Positions 37,090 through 48,626 of a DNA stretch of 64,000 nucleotides are shown here, in pieces. Source of the stretch: Plumapathes pennacea (lineage: Eukaryota; Cnidaria; Anthozoa; Antipatharia; Myriopathidae); NCBI GenBank assembly GCA_964036295.1, contig OZ038463.1, positions 12,019,274 to 12,083,273 on the forward strand, in the 5' to 3' direction. The position numbers and the translations under genes are program-made. Every line of letters begins with the position of its first letter. Positions within the stretch are counted from its first letter, which is position 1. Below the pieces are notes generated by a model that had not been told where the DNA came from, made no database searches, and saw only the letters and a program-made list of their open reading frames with translations.

Positions 37090-37201
37090 GGGTTGTTCCA
37101 CCAATGTCTCCTTTCTTCTAAGCCAGAGAACGTTTCCAGATTCCCAACTCTAATGCAAAGATCTAGCAAAAAAATTCCAGCTCAAATGCGGACGGCCCAA
37201 C

Positions 37202-39581
37202 TCAACAGATGACGCATGTGTGTGCCCTGTTGTAAGCACGATTACGAGGCTTCAGTTCACCGCTGCTCCGATAACTGACGAAACAACACCGCACGCCCGT
37301 GGTGCATCTTGGGAGGGATGGCAAGCGTGACCAATCACGTGCCTCGATGTCATAGCACTCGACGGAGTTGAGGCTGACTCCGTCCCAGCCCGCCACCAGG
37401 TAAATCTTGCCGTTAAACACGGCCGCCCCAGCGTTGGACCTTGGGATGTTCATGGGTGGCATGTTCATCCAGACGCCCGTCGTGAAGTTGAAGCATTCGA
37501 CACTGCGTAGCGTGTCGTTTCCGTCGTAGCCGCCCATTACGTACATCTCGTCTTCCCAGACAACTGCGCAAGGAAAGGAGCGGCGGTCGCGCATGGGCGG
37601 CACTTCAGATGAGCTCCACGTATCTCTACAGGTGCAATGGAAAAACAACTTACAACGACTGTTGGAAGCTCTCGAAGCAAGTCTACCCTCGAAAGGGACC
37701 ATTTCAGTAATTCCATCTACTCCTTATTCGATAGAGCCGTTTTCGCATGACTGTCGAAAGTAATCGTGTAATTGCTTTGGTTCTGCGTTTGCTACGCATT
37801 CCGATTGGTTCTAACAACGTTTGTAAAACCAATCGCAATTACTTGGTTTTGGTTTTGCTCGAACCTCTAATTAGTCCGATGTGTTTTTGCTCGCCTCGTT
37901 GATTGGCTCTGTGATTGCTTTGGTTTTGGTTTTCGACAGTCATTCGAAAAGCGCTCTAAGAGACTGTCTCTAAAGTGTTGCCACTTACCTCACTGTGTCA
38001 TAGGTTTCCACAGAGTTCAGAATGCTGGAACCATCATGACCTCCGATGATGTAAATTTTCTTGTCGTGCGCCACCGCGAACACGCATCGGCGTCTTGTTG
38101 GCATGGGACCCCTGGTTCTCCACCTGAAAAAAAAAAAAAAAAAAGTGTAGAAACAGGCTTATTGTTAAAGTCAACCTTGAAACACTGAGGAGATTGTGCA
38201 GTCAAGAAAGGGTCATGTGGCAGATTGCTGTAAGGTGAAGTTAAGTCTACTACAAATAATCTACTTTCGTGACAATTACAAGAAATACTGCGATCCAAGC
38301 TAGCAATGTTTTCTCGTCCCGGAGTTCCACCCTTATTCGCGCAATGACCAATGTTGGCATCCCAGTCAATTTATTGGAATGAGCATTCGTTATTGATTGA
38401 CCTTTTGTTATCAGAATGAAAATACGCAGCAATTAAGATACAGGCTGTATTTTGAATCATTAGAATTTAATTTTGTCGCCCTCTTTCTCTGCTAACGTGC
38501 ACTACCAAGCACTTAAGAATACAAATATGTACATACCTGTTCGTCAGTACGTCATAGGATTCTATCGTGTTCAGCGTGTTAGATCCATCGAAGCCTCCGA
38601 CCACGTAGATGTGTCCGTCTATCTCACAGGAACCATGTTTACTTCGTCTGGAGAGCATAGGGTTGACGTTTTGCCACTCCCTCTCACGTACCTCAAAGCG
38701 TTGAACTGGACAAGCCAAAACAAAAAATAAAAAACAAAACCAGAATGAATGCTATTTGAACTCCAGACTTTACCGTCCCTCCTTTTCTGGCCGAAGAAAG
38801 TGTCCGCGAGTGAAAAATGAACGAGTTTGAGGAGTTTCAAACTGGCACAGTCTAGCTGAGCTCTTACGTAAACACAATGGATCTTGTTTGCTGAACGGAA
38901 TGGTGAAAGGTCTTTTATACACAGTTTTGAGGATTTTGCGATCGACATGTCAAAACACAAGAGGCCAAACGGAAAAGACACAGAGAGAAATGACATTGGC
39001 AATCTTAAGACTACTTTGTCCTCCTTTTTAGCTTGTCTTTCGCTGAAAATTAAACCTTGTTCAAGGCTTACCCATATCAAGCGTCTCCGAGTTTGAATTC
39101 GTAAAACCTCCGGTGAGATACAGATGTCCTCCATGACTGGTTATTCCATGATATCCTCGATCTTTGGGAAGTTTTGGAAGGTCAGACCACAGATTCGTCG
39201 TTATGTGGTATCCGAAAGCTGCAATATAATAGGTTTAAACAAGAACATTTTACTGTAATTGAAAAACAATCTTGCCCGCAAACTTGTCCTACTGTTCTGA
39301 AGGTGGCTGTATAACATGTTAGCCGGCCAAATATCCTGGTTTCTATGATTGCAAAAGAGTTAAATCTGTTGAGTAGCTTTTAGCGTCTGTTTGGGTGCAT
39401 AGTGTATGAAGGCTCCGTTTTTGTGGGGGAAAGTTGTCACGAGGACCCGAGACAGGGCACGCTAACTATTCAGACAGTTTGTTTTGTAATGCCGCTAATT
39501 TGTCGTGATAGCGCTTTATAGAATAAAAACTGCGACTCGGGTATCTCATCCGGGGTTGAGCGTCAACGCAGAATTCGCACC

Positions 39582-39613
<32 letters not shown>

Positions 39614-40621
39614 CTGTTGGCGACAAATACCTGTGCTAGTGCTGTGTGCTTCACCGTTTCCGCCAATAGCTATCAGCATTTCCTGGAATCTGTCGTAGTT
39701 GCGGGGTTTTGTTCTCGCATTGTTTAGCTCCTCCCTTCGTTCGGGCAGCATATGATAGTGTTGCGCCTCGAGAAGCAGGGTCTTGCACCTGGGCGACATA
39801 TTCAATAGTTGTTCCTTCTCAACCACGTCCACCAGGTAGTAAGGTGAGATCAAAGGCAGGCGAATAAGCTCCAAAAGCTCGGGAAACTCGTGCTGTCTGT
39901 TTTCCAGGTCGTGGTTTATCCAAAACAGAAGCGCCTCGTAAACCTTCTCTTCGTTTTCCACACAGATTTCATCGCTAGAGAGAACAACTGCCAACTCTTT
40001 GGCAGACAAGTGGAGGAATTCATCGCCTTCTGCGACATTTAAAAAATTTCGATTCATAAAATGAATGGCATATTCTAACAAGTCTAAACATGCGTACGTC
40101 TCGGCAATAGCCTGGACTCCGATGCAATTCGCGACGGTCATGCGATTCTCGAGGAAGCGAACACAGGCGTTTTTCACCGACTGCACCAACATCAGGTTGG
40201 CTCCTTGAAGGATTGGTTGGACGTTGCTCCAAGTCAGTGAAATCTCCCCGGTGTAGATAAAATTCATAATGGTCTTCATGCTCTCGCAGTCCACGCCGCT
40301 GATGCGTACTTCTTGCTCGTTGCTTTCTCTCATGTTCCCGTTGAACATCGCGAAAAAGTAATCGGAGCTGGCGGACAGAATGTTACGGTGAGCTGGGAAG
40401 TCATGTCCGTTGACTTTGAGTACAACGTCGCACATATTGCCCTCTTTCCTCAGGCGATCGAGTCGCATCATCACTTCTTTGGAGTATTTCTCGTCAGAGA
40501 ACATGAAGACCTCCTCCATGCTCACCACCTTCGTGTCGCTTCCCATTGTATTATTATCACCCGACTGTCTCCCCACACAATTCATAAATTTGCGTTTACC
40601 CTTTCTTGTCCATCTCTTCAT
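37202..40621 (-). CDS. Kelch-like protein (BTB-BACK-Kelch), probable Cullin-3 adaptor
   Basis: Five minus-strand exons (40621-39631, 39218-39072, 38705-38537, 38123-37989, 37625-37202) join in frame to 621 residues. The ATG at 40621 follows an in-frame TAG. The BTB domain (about 60-165) contains CDVVLKVNGHDFPAHR and LSASSDYFFAMF. BACK (about 170-275) includes AIAETYACLDLLEYA. Six Kelch repeats follow from about residue 310, with GG doublets in IYVVGGFDGSNTLN, IYIIGGHDGSSILN and MYVMGGYDGNDTLR. Proteins of this class bring substrates to Cullin-3 E3 ubiquitin ligases through the BTB/BACK region, with Kelch binding the target. Which KLHL orthologue this is cannot be decided by eye. It is head to head with eIF2 beta (start codons 988 bases apart) and tail to tail with BTBD8. 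Confidence 0.9.
37732..37958. mobile_element. TA-flanked MITE in Kelch gene intron 4
   Basis: The left end TAGAGCCGTTTTCGCATGAC is continued by TGTCGAAA. The right end is TTTCGACAGTCATTCGAAAA then GCGCTCTA. The ends are inverted repeats of about 27 bases bounded by TA, as in Tc1/mariner-type elements. The interior is rich in CCAAT-like and TTTGGTTTTG motifs and has no coding capacity. It fills most of the 363-base intron. Confidence 0.7.
39582..39610. repeat. poly-A tract (29 bases)
   Basis: An uninterrupted A run on the plus strand, 20 bases from the donor of Kelch gene exon 1. On the coding strand it is poly-T just inside intron 1. Confidence 0.9.
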
Positions 40622-41608
40622 CTAGGGATCTAGGGAAATCTTTCTTTTGCTTCGCCTGCGGCGATCAACCATTCCCGTTTATCCTTTTTGACAGTATCTG
40701 TCAATTAATACGTAATTTTACTTGAATTGTCATGATTACGTGACGTCACTATCGCACTTCGTGTTTTGTGAAGCCAATACCGTACCAATAAAATTTTGTT
40801 TTAGTAACTCCATAACTTCAGAGAGCGGCGATTTTATGGGCCCTGAAAAAAAAGCTAAACACAAACGAGAACCATAGGGCAAAAATATGATTGACATCAC
40901 AAATCCGATTGATTTCCCGAACGGAATGCAAACACGATACGGAACGCGCGCGCAATCCAATTGTGATGACGAACAGAATGCGAACACTGTACGAACGTGC
41001 ATCAAACCCGATTGAACGCAAACACGCGCGAAATCCGATTTATCCTTCGAACTGTCGTGATGCGTCTACTAGTTTTGGTCAGTGGCTACAGGTGTCGCAT
41101 ACACGAAAATCAGGTGACTTCCACTTTAGACCATACACTAAAAGATTCCTCCAGTTAGGGTTATTTGTTTATGGCACATTCGTTGTGATGTCAGTTGGCT
41201 TGATGCGTGCAGTGATTGCTAGTTCCTGGTTGTCTGAGCACGAAGATACTGTAATGTGTCACTGAGTTCACTGGTTAAGTTTCTAACTTTCTCAAAGCTC
41301 TTGCAAGGATGGAGTGAGCGTCTCACAACCCTGAATGTAATGGAAACAATTCATCTTGTTCTACGAAAAAGCCTGAAGGGGTTGCCGGAAAAGACAAAGA
41401 AAATGACGGAATAGCCATCAACCAGCATTCATCGCGCGCATCCCGCCACTGGCGCGCCCGTGAGTTTCTCCGAGGTCCTGGGTGTGAACATGCGCACATG
41501 CGACCGTGGCTGACGCAACTTTCTATCGCGTGTGGAAAAGTTAGAAAGACATATCATCAGATATTTTACTGTTTTCCCATATATACTTCATCCGATCCCT
41601 ATACCAAG
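40622..41608. promoter_or_regulatory. shared head-to-head promoter interval, Kelch gene and eIF2 beta
   Basis: 987 bases separate the two divergent start codons, with no gene between. It contains CG-containing near-repeats at 40920-41040 (AACGCGCGCG, GAACAGAATGCGAACAC, CAAACACGCGCG), unusual in this AT-rich window. No TATA box is obvious. Shared promoter use is an inference from spacing. Confidence 0.4.
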
Positions 41609-44600
41609 ATGGCAGAAGATGAAAAGGTTGGTTTAGGATGGGTCGATAGCTTGCATTGTTGGTTCTTCGGCGAGAGCACCAGTTTTAACGATGCCTGACA
41701 CCATGCTGAAATTTTACATTCTCAGATGTTTGATCCAACAATGAAAAAGAAAAAGAAGAAGAAGAAGATCCCTCTCGACTTAGATGCGTTAGACGATTCG
41801 GGAGTAACTGATGAAAAGACAGAAACAGTTGCTGAAGTCGAGGAAAAGGACGAAGACAAAGGCGACGGTAAATACACCCGGATATGTTACTTTTTGGTTG
41901 ACACTGAATAGCTATAAAACTGGATGGAAAGCCTGCTTGTATGTCGGGTTTCGTATGAATGAGCTTTGGTTTTGGTATAAAAACTAAAAAGTTCGAAAGA
42001 TCGAGGGACATGTTTACTTGTGATCCGAGTAAATTGACGATAATATTTTGAAGCCTTCGTGTTGTCAGCTCCAGGCGACAGCTTTGAAAGGTCTACTGTC
42101 GAATTTTTCGGTCTTTTCAAAGCAAAGCATATGCCTCCCGTCCAGTGTAATAAACTACTTCCACACTCATACGCAGTAGCTTATAGTGCTTATATCATGT
42201 ACATGTATAGACTGGTTTTGTGTCTGCATCATAAATAATATTCGTAGTGGTCAACTCGAAAGCTGCATAGCTACACTTTGACCACTATGCACATCCATCT
42301 CAACATATCTAATAATAGTATTTTCTCTCTTTTTTTTTCTGTAACATGTTCCTACTTAATTGTAAAAGAAAAAAAGAAAAAAAAGTGCAAAATAAAATGA
42401 ATGAATGAATGAATGAATATTACATTTATTTATGACCGTTTTATGTACCAGTTCTCCACTCTGCTTGCCAAGTTTGATTGTCAAGTCACAGTGTCCTACC
42501 AGAATATCTTGCCTTTAGGAACTGTGTATAAGTGTGAATGTGACTTATTTAGAGTTTAGAACCAAACAGTACAACAGACTGATTGATGAAGCCCTGGCCA
42601 TATGAGATGTAAGTTTGCATGGACTTGCTTTTCATTTGGCCACCAACTTGCGACAGACTTGCATCTACTTGCATTGACTTGCATTGAATTTGATGCATGA
42701 ATTCATGCAAGTCGACGCAAGTTTTTCACCTAAAACAGTGAAGAGCGTGTTAGCAAAGGCAAGTCTAAATGGAAAAAAATCAAAAGTAAAAGCCTGGCTC
42801 AGACTCAAAAGTGAAAGCCTGACTCAGTTCTGACTCAGAACCGTAAGAAAAAGTTTTCACAAAACTTGCATGAGCTTGCTTTGACGTTTAGCCACCCTTT
42901 TGAAAGTCGATGCAAGTTTACTGTCAAGTCAATCTCTCATTGACTTGAATCTCATTTGGCCAAGGCCTAACAGTTTAGCAAGTTTATAATGCCTTGAGGT
43001 AAATATACACACAGATCTGCATGCATGGTGAGAGGTTGTGCATCACATTTGGCGAGTAGAAGAAAAGCAATGGTTGATTTACACAGTCTGATTTTTGCTT
43101 TTGATTGTCACATGCCAGCTTATACTGGTTGTACAGTGTGTCATAGGGTTAATGTACTTGATGTGATTCATGTTGTAACCATAGTTGGGAGGCACTTTAC
43201 AGTACAAATATTTAATGAATTTCTGTGCTTAACTGTCACACTTTTAAAGGAAAACAGCTATTTGGGTGAAATCATACCATTTGATTTGAGAGGTTTTCTG
43301 ATGTAAACTTGAGTAATGGACAGAAAATCTGCACCAGGACAAGAAGCACAATTTTTGTGATTTATTTGAGTATCATTGAGAACGGTGAAGGAAAGATTTG
43401 AGAGTATTTGTTTGCTTTCCTGGTTCAAAATCTATAGTAATATGTGCATAAAGTGTTTAAAAATATGAATTTGATAGGAGTATTACTGTCCTCCTGTTTC
43501 TTGGAGAGTTTAGCAAATTGTATATCAGTGTTACTGTGAAGTTCAACTGACATCAAGAAATGGTGAAAATCCATAATCATAAATAGACTATTTTGTACAA
43601 GAATTTTTGTTTTGTCACAACCATTTCTCAAGAGAAACTTTGTAACATCAAAGTTTTTATACTGATAAGCAATCACGTTGCACAAACATGTTCAATCTGC
43701 TCACTGATTAGAGCATTTTCTGGAGTGCACAGTGTATGGTGACTCTGTTTGGCATCCAGGCTCATTGGTTCTTTATTCTTATAGACTGCCATCTGTATAA
43801 TATTCATTGGTCAAATAACTCACATGTACTACATGGTGTTGTTGGTTTGATCTGTTCACAGATATTCTTGATCTAGATGACTTCTCGGGAACAAAAAAGA
43901 AAAAAAAGAAGAAGAAGAAACCATTTGAGATGGATGGCCTGGAAGAATCCTTGCAGGTTGATTTACACAATCCTTCTTTATAAATAATACTTGAATGTAT
44001 TGTTTCTTTAGATACACTATTATACACTGAGCAATACACCTTATGCAGTGAGTGTTTGTGTCTTGGCATATTTGTGTTGTTATTTCTAATGGGAAATGTG
44101 TTATTTTGTACTGTGTATAACATTAGTTTTAAATGTTACAGTACACTGTTTGTGCATTTCAACAGGATGTGTCCAATGATGCATCAAACCAAACCACCAA
44201 GGAAGCATCAGAAGCTGTAGAGGATATGGATTTTGACTTCTCAGCAAAAAAGAAGAAAAAGAAGAAGAAGAAGGTTGGTGTACAGAAAATATTACTGAAA
44301 GAGTACTGGTACATACTTTAATGAAATAGCTTGAGTGATTGCTCTCTTTGTGATTGTTGTATCCCTCAGCTGTTTATGCAAGGATTTGAAACATGGCATG
44401 TCTCATGTACTTCTTTTGTAAACACCAACCTTGTAATAGGATAGCCCATTCTCGTAAGCGACCAGCTCTAGTTACAACTACTTTTCAAATTACTGAGGCG
44501 GTCACTTACTAGAGTTTCAACTGTATTCCTTTGTACAGAAAATTTTGGTTATCCTCTGTTTAAGAACTACTCAACTGTATGTTATCTTTCAACAGATTTT

Positions 44601-47263
44601 AGTGGATGCTAAGGAAGAAGAAAATGCTGAGATCAATGGAGCTGATTCTGATGCAGATGAAGGTCAGAACTTGAATGTCAAAGTACTGCTCATAACAGAG
44701 CTTACATGATTATTAAATGAGAAACAAATATGTTTATCTATTCATTACAAACTGTGATGTTACCCTAACATGCATTTTGACTCTTCAATGTGAAATTCCC
44801 ATTTTTACAATAACACATCAGTTTCTCGCTTTGCGATTGGCTAATTTTCATCATTAATAAGAGGACAGACACATAAAATTGAGTGCTGACGACAGTGATT
44901 TGGACGAAGAAGGTGACTTCAGCGTCAGTTTTACCTCAATTCTTGTAAAAAATGAAATCCAGCAATTGAAGTAGAGAACCAGAAGTGTCCAGAGGCAAAT
45001 TTTCTTGAGCTTTGTCTTGAATATGTCGAGAAAACTGCGGCAGAAAAGCGTCTAGTTTCATTTCTTTCCAACTTCTTTGACAGAATTTTATTTCCATGTG
45101 CGAAATGCTCATGTCAAACTGTCACATTTTGGCCAATAAAATGTCTTGAATTTTAACCCTGACCAATTAGAAAGCGAGAAAAGTTGTTGACAACATTTAG
45201 TCAAATCGAACAAAATCCAGTTTTATTGCGTGTTTTCCCCGCTTCGTCGCTTGAGTTTGTTATTTAAAAAACAAATTGACGTCAGGTTTTTGTGTCTGTC
45301 CTCTTATTGATGATGAAACTTGGCGAAGTGCCTTGTGGATCCACATCTTTTTGGCAATGTTATGATGCGTTTCATCATCAATAAGAGGACAGACACAAAA
45401 AACTGACATCAATTTGTTAAACTACAGGTCAGTGTTAAAAACATGATGCATCTTGATTGAAGCAGTACAGAGCACTTCTGTAGCAGCAGTGTTCTAAATC
45501 TTTCAGAGACATTCTGTGTGCTGTGCATGATAGAATAAACGCATAACTCACACACTGTGCCATATACTTCCTTCCCCAGCTGATGGAGACAATGTTGACG
45601 AGGGTGGACCACTTTGGGCGGACAGGGACTATACATATGATGAGGTAACTGTCATACTCTGTAGTAGGCCCTAGTGATCTTCACATGCAAAGTTACATGA
45701 ATCAATGTAGAAAATATTGCTGAAATAGTTGTTCTCAGCTGTTGGTCTCCTTCTGTCTCTGTAGTTACGAGAAGCACTGTGGTATTCTTCTGTAATCTTG
45801 TATTCCAGCTTCTTACAAGAGCATTTGACATCATGAGGGCCAAAAACCCAGACATGGTCGCAGGAGAAAAGAGGAAGTTTGTTATGAAACCTCCTCAAGT
45901 GGTGCGCATTGGAACCAAAAAGACATCCTTTGCTAACTTCACAGACATTTGTAAAATGTGAGTAGCAATAATTAATTATCAAATTCACACTGTACAGTTG
46001 CTGTGTAAGATAAAAAATGGTTGTGTATGTCAAGTCACTAACAATCCATGTATTTCTTTTTTTTCCCAGATTACATCGACAGCCAAAACATTTGCTAGCT
46101 TTTCTATTTGCAGAGTTGGGAACAAGGTACAGTTGTCTCTTTCAAAAGGAAGTTTCATCTCTTTTGCTCCCATAGCAAATCTGCAGCATCTTTGCAGGGG
46201 GGTTGAAGTTAGAAAAGTATGCAGTAGAAATTAGCATTTCTTGTGAAGTGATTGGGAGAAAGACAGAATGATGAGGCACTGGAAATAAGTCACATAAATT
46301 TTTGACCCCCATGCAGTATCACCCCAGCTTTCACATCAGTGGTTATTGCACAAAAATTAGAAAAAGCTGCAAATCCAAGTTTTAAAGTTTTCATATATAT
46401 ATATATATATTTTTGCAACACTGTCTTGTAAACCTCAAGAGTTAAACAGAAAACAAAAAACTTAGATTCAGTATTAAACACAGAACCCAGGGCTTGACAA
46501 ATCTGCTAACACAATACGTGGGCTAGCGAAAAATGTTTGTTATGTGCCTTGATGGGTAAGTTATATGTACCATAACTTCTTCTTTTCCATAAAACTAATG
46601 CAATTTGTATGAACAGAACAGCATTGTTTTTTTTGTTTGTTTCTTTTTAGTGGCTCCATTGATGGTAGCAACCAGCTGATAATCAAAGGACGTTTTCAAC
46701 AAAAGCAGATTGAGAGTGTTTTAAGGAGATACATAAGTATGTGTTTAGTAATTTGTAGCACTGCTGTAGCATTCATGTTACTGTCAATCAGAGTCCCATG
46801 ATTTTCCTTTTACATGTTCAGCTTTATCCCTTGATCCTTTAGAGTACTAAGTCAATATTGTATGTAGAACAGTGTGGATAAAATGGCAGATAGCTTTTGC
46901 ATTGGTTAAAGCTGATCAGACTAGCAATATTTTCTTGTTGCTACTTAAACACCTATCAAGGAAGTTACATTATACAAGTATGGAGAATATGGCCCTCGAT
47001 AGGAAAACATGCTGTAGTGAAAAAGTTAGCATGTTCATCCCAGGCATACTGTTGTTTTATTCTTACGTTGTATTCCTGGTTTTGCAGAGGAATATGTGAC
47101 ATGTCACACCTGTAGATCGCCAGACACACTGCTCCAAAAGGAAACTCGTTTGTTCTTCCTTCAATGTGAAACTTGTGGCTCGAGAAGATCTGTGGCTAGC
47201 ATCAAGTCAGGATTCCAGGCCTTAACACAAAAGCGTGCTCAACTCAAGAACAAACAACAATAA
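41609..47263 (+). CDS. EIF2S2: translation initiation factor eIF2 subunit beta
   Basis: Ten exons (41609-41626, 41726-41867, 43862-43956, 44166-44273, 44596-44662, 45580-45644, 45809-45957, 46070-46126, 46651-46736, 47088-47263) join in frame to 320 residues, near the usual animal length of about 333. The N-terminal half has three lysine blocks (residues 13-20, 65-73 and 113-121), each in its own exon. In known eIF2 beta these contact eIF5 and eIF2B epsilon. The conserved C-terminal half includes [32 protein letters not shown] and [16 protein letters not shown]. It ends in a C4 zinc finger at Cys268, 271, 289 and 292 (CHTC...CETC). The protein is part of the eIF2 ternary complex that delivers initiator Met-tRNA to the 40S ribosome. 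The first coding exon is only 18 bases. All key elements are present. Confidence 0.95.
42399..42418. repeat. (GAAT)n microsatellite
   Basis: About five ATGA/GAAT units in eIF2 beta intron 2. Confidence 0.85.
42590..42970. repeat. ACTTGC-rich repeat related to the 32-kb minisatellite
   Basis: GACTTGC, GCAAGTCGACGCAAG, TTTTTCACC and TTTGGCCA motifs recur in eIF2 beta intron 2. They are the reverse complement of motifs in the BTBD8 intron 11 minisatellite (GGTGAAAAACTTG, TGGCCAAA). The arrangement is irregular. Confidence 0.55.
44820..45420. mobile_element. foldback element in eIF2 beta intron 5
   Basis: 50-base arms at 45270-45319 and 45369-45418 are inverted copies with about two mismatches (both carry GTGTCTGTCCTCTTATTGAT or its complement). 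A third partial copy at 44850-44880 (ATAAGAGGACAGACAC) marks the other side. The region resembles the element at 47860-48196, including an upstream TTTCTC-CGATTGG-type block. Confidence 0.7.
46392..46411. repeat. (AT)n microsatellite
   Basis: About ten AT units in eIF2 beta intron 8. Confidence 0.85.
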
Positions 47264-47463
47264 TCTATCAAATTTGCTGACAGTACTTTACGGGAAATGC
47301 CTTTAAAGCAATGCAGTTTCAAGATCCACAGAAATGGGACTGCCTACGATACACTTGCAGGGACAAGATGCTCAAATGGCTTTCAGCATTTTTTTCTTTT
47401 TGAAGAGTGGGAAGTTTCTACGGAGTACAGAAAAGTGAACAAGTTACAGACTGAACAAAGACT

Positions 47464-47469
47464 AATAAA
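47464..47469 (+). terminator. candidate poly-A signal for eIF2 beta
   Basis: AATAAA 200 bases downstream of the eIF2 beta stop codon. It is the first canonical signal on that strand. Confidence 0.55.
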
Positions 47470-47859
47470 CTGAGTGAGAAAATGAGAAAGCCCAACATAA
47501 ATCAAAAAGGTCTCAGATAAAAAGGGGGAAAAGCAATCCTGCAGTAATTCTCTAATCTTGTATGTACATTGAGTCAGTAGTGTGACTGGCTGGCATAGCA
47601 TGCATGCATGCTACATGTATGTTGAGTTCTAGTGCATGTGGCATTCATTGTCATTTACCAGTTAGATCACACATACTATTTACTCTACCTTGTATTGTGT
47701 GAGGTTCCTCTGCTTGATTTTGACTGTAAACTCTGGCTGTTTCCCCTGGAAATATGTTCTTGACATCACTTCCACTGGTCAGCATTCATCTCTATGGCTA
47801 TCTAACTTCTATCATGTGCAAGCCTCATTTTTCTTGTGCACAACTTACAATATGTTTTT

Positions 47860-48196
47860 TTACCGCAACACACTAGTTTCTCATTCTCTGATTGGTTCAT
47901 TTATCTGGTAAATAAGAGTCCAGACAACGATGCTGATGTCAGCATGTCATGCTTTGCAATGAAATACAATGAAACTTTACTGTATATTTCTAAATATTGT
48001 GGTAAAAACAAATTTCCACTGGTTTGCCATGGTGTGGACTCTTATTTATTGTACCACAATTTTATGTCATCACATGGTCAAAATTAGTTGTGGACTCACT
48101 CGGCAAAGCACTTCGTGAGTCCACAACATTTTGACCATGTGGTGACGTAAATTGTGGTAAATAAGAGTCCACACCACAGCAAACCAGTGGAAATTT
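47860..48196. mobile_element. foldback element downstream of eIF2 beta
   Basis: Arms at 48010-48100 and 48112-48196 are inverted copies that include GGTGTGGACTCTTATTTA, CACATGGTCAAAA and GTTGTGGACTCAC. A short loop of about 11 bases (CGGCAAAGCA) separates them. A further copy of the TAAATAAGAGTCCA motif at 47909-47923 lies to the left, after a TTTCTCATTCTCTGATTGG block. The layout parallels 44820-45420. Confidence 0.75.
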
Positions 48197-48607
48197 AATA
48201 AAATAATAGAAAATGCATTGAACTGACTTGTACACAAGTTTTATGGAAGGACGATTGACACACCCAAGGTGAACACATGGCAAAAAAAAAAAAAAACTAT
48301 GTGGTGTCAGTACAAGGGTATTTTTGCAAGCTGGACCTATTTTCCTACGCAATAGCAAAACCATGAATAAAAACCGGTGCCAATACTGTTGCAGCAATGT
48401 ATTTGACAATGTATCCATTCCGTAGCCTTCACAGACTTTCATTGAATAACTGTTTTGGTGGTGTTTGTCCAACTTGTAAAATATGTGTAAAGACTCTGAC
48501 TAAGCATGAGTGGATGGTCATTGCATTTTTGTTCCTTACTCTTTAACTCTTGGTTTTATTATAACAATAAATCCATGGCTTGTGCTGTAGGTTTGGTGTG
48601 AAGTGGC

Positions 48608-48626
48608 TTTTTTTTTTTTTTTTTTT
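48608..48626. repeat. poly-T tract
   Basis: About 19 consecutive T residues in the intergenic interval. Confidence 0.85.

Larger units (their letters stand above)
36233..37201. other. convergent 3' regions of BTBD8 and the Kelch gene
   Basis: There is no gene in this 969-base gap between convergent stop codons. It carries a plus-strand AATAAA at 37084-37089 and minus-strand AATAAA (plus TTTATT) at 36939-36944 and 36889-36894. The two 3' UTRs may therefore overlap. A diverged inverted-repeat element occupies 36492-36768. Confidence 0.55.
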
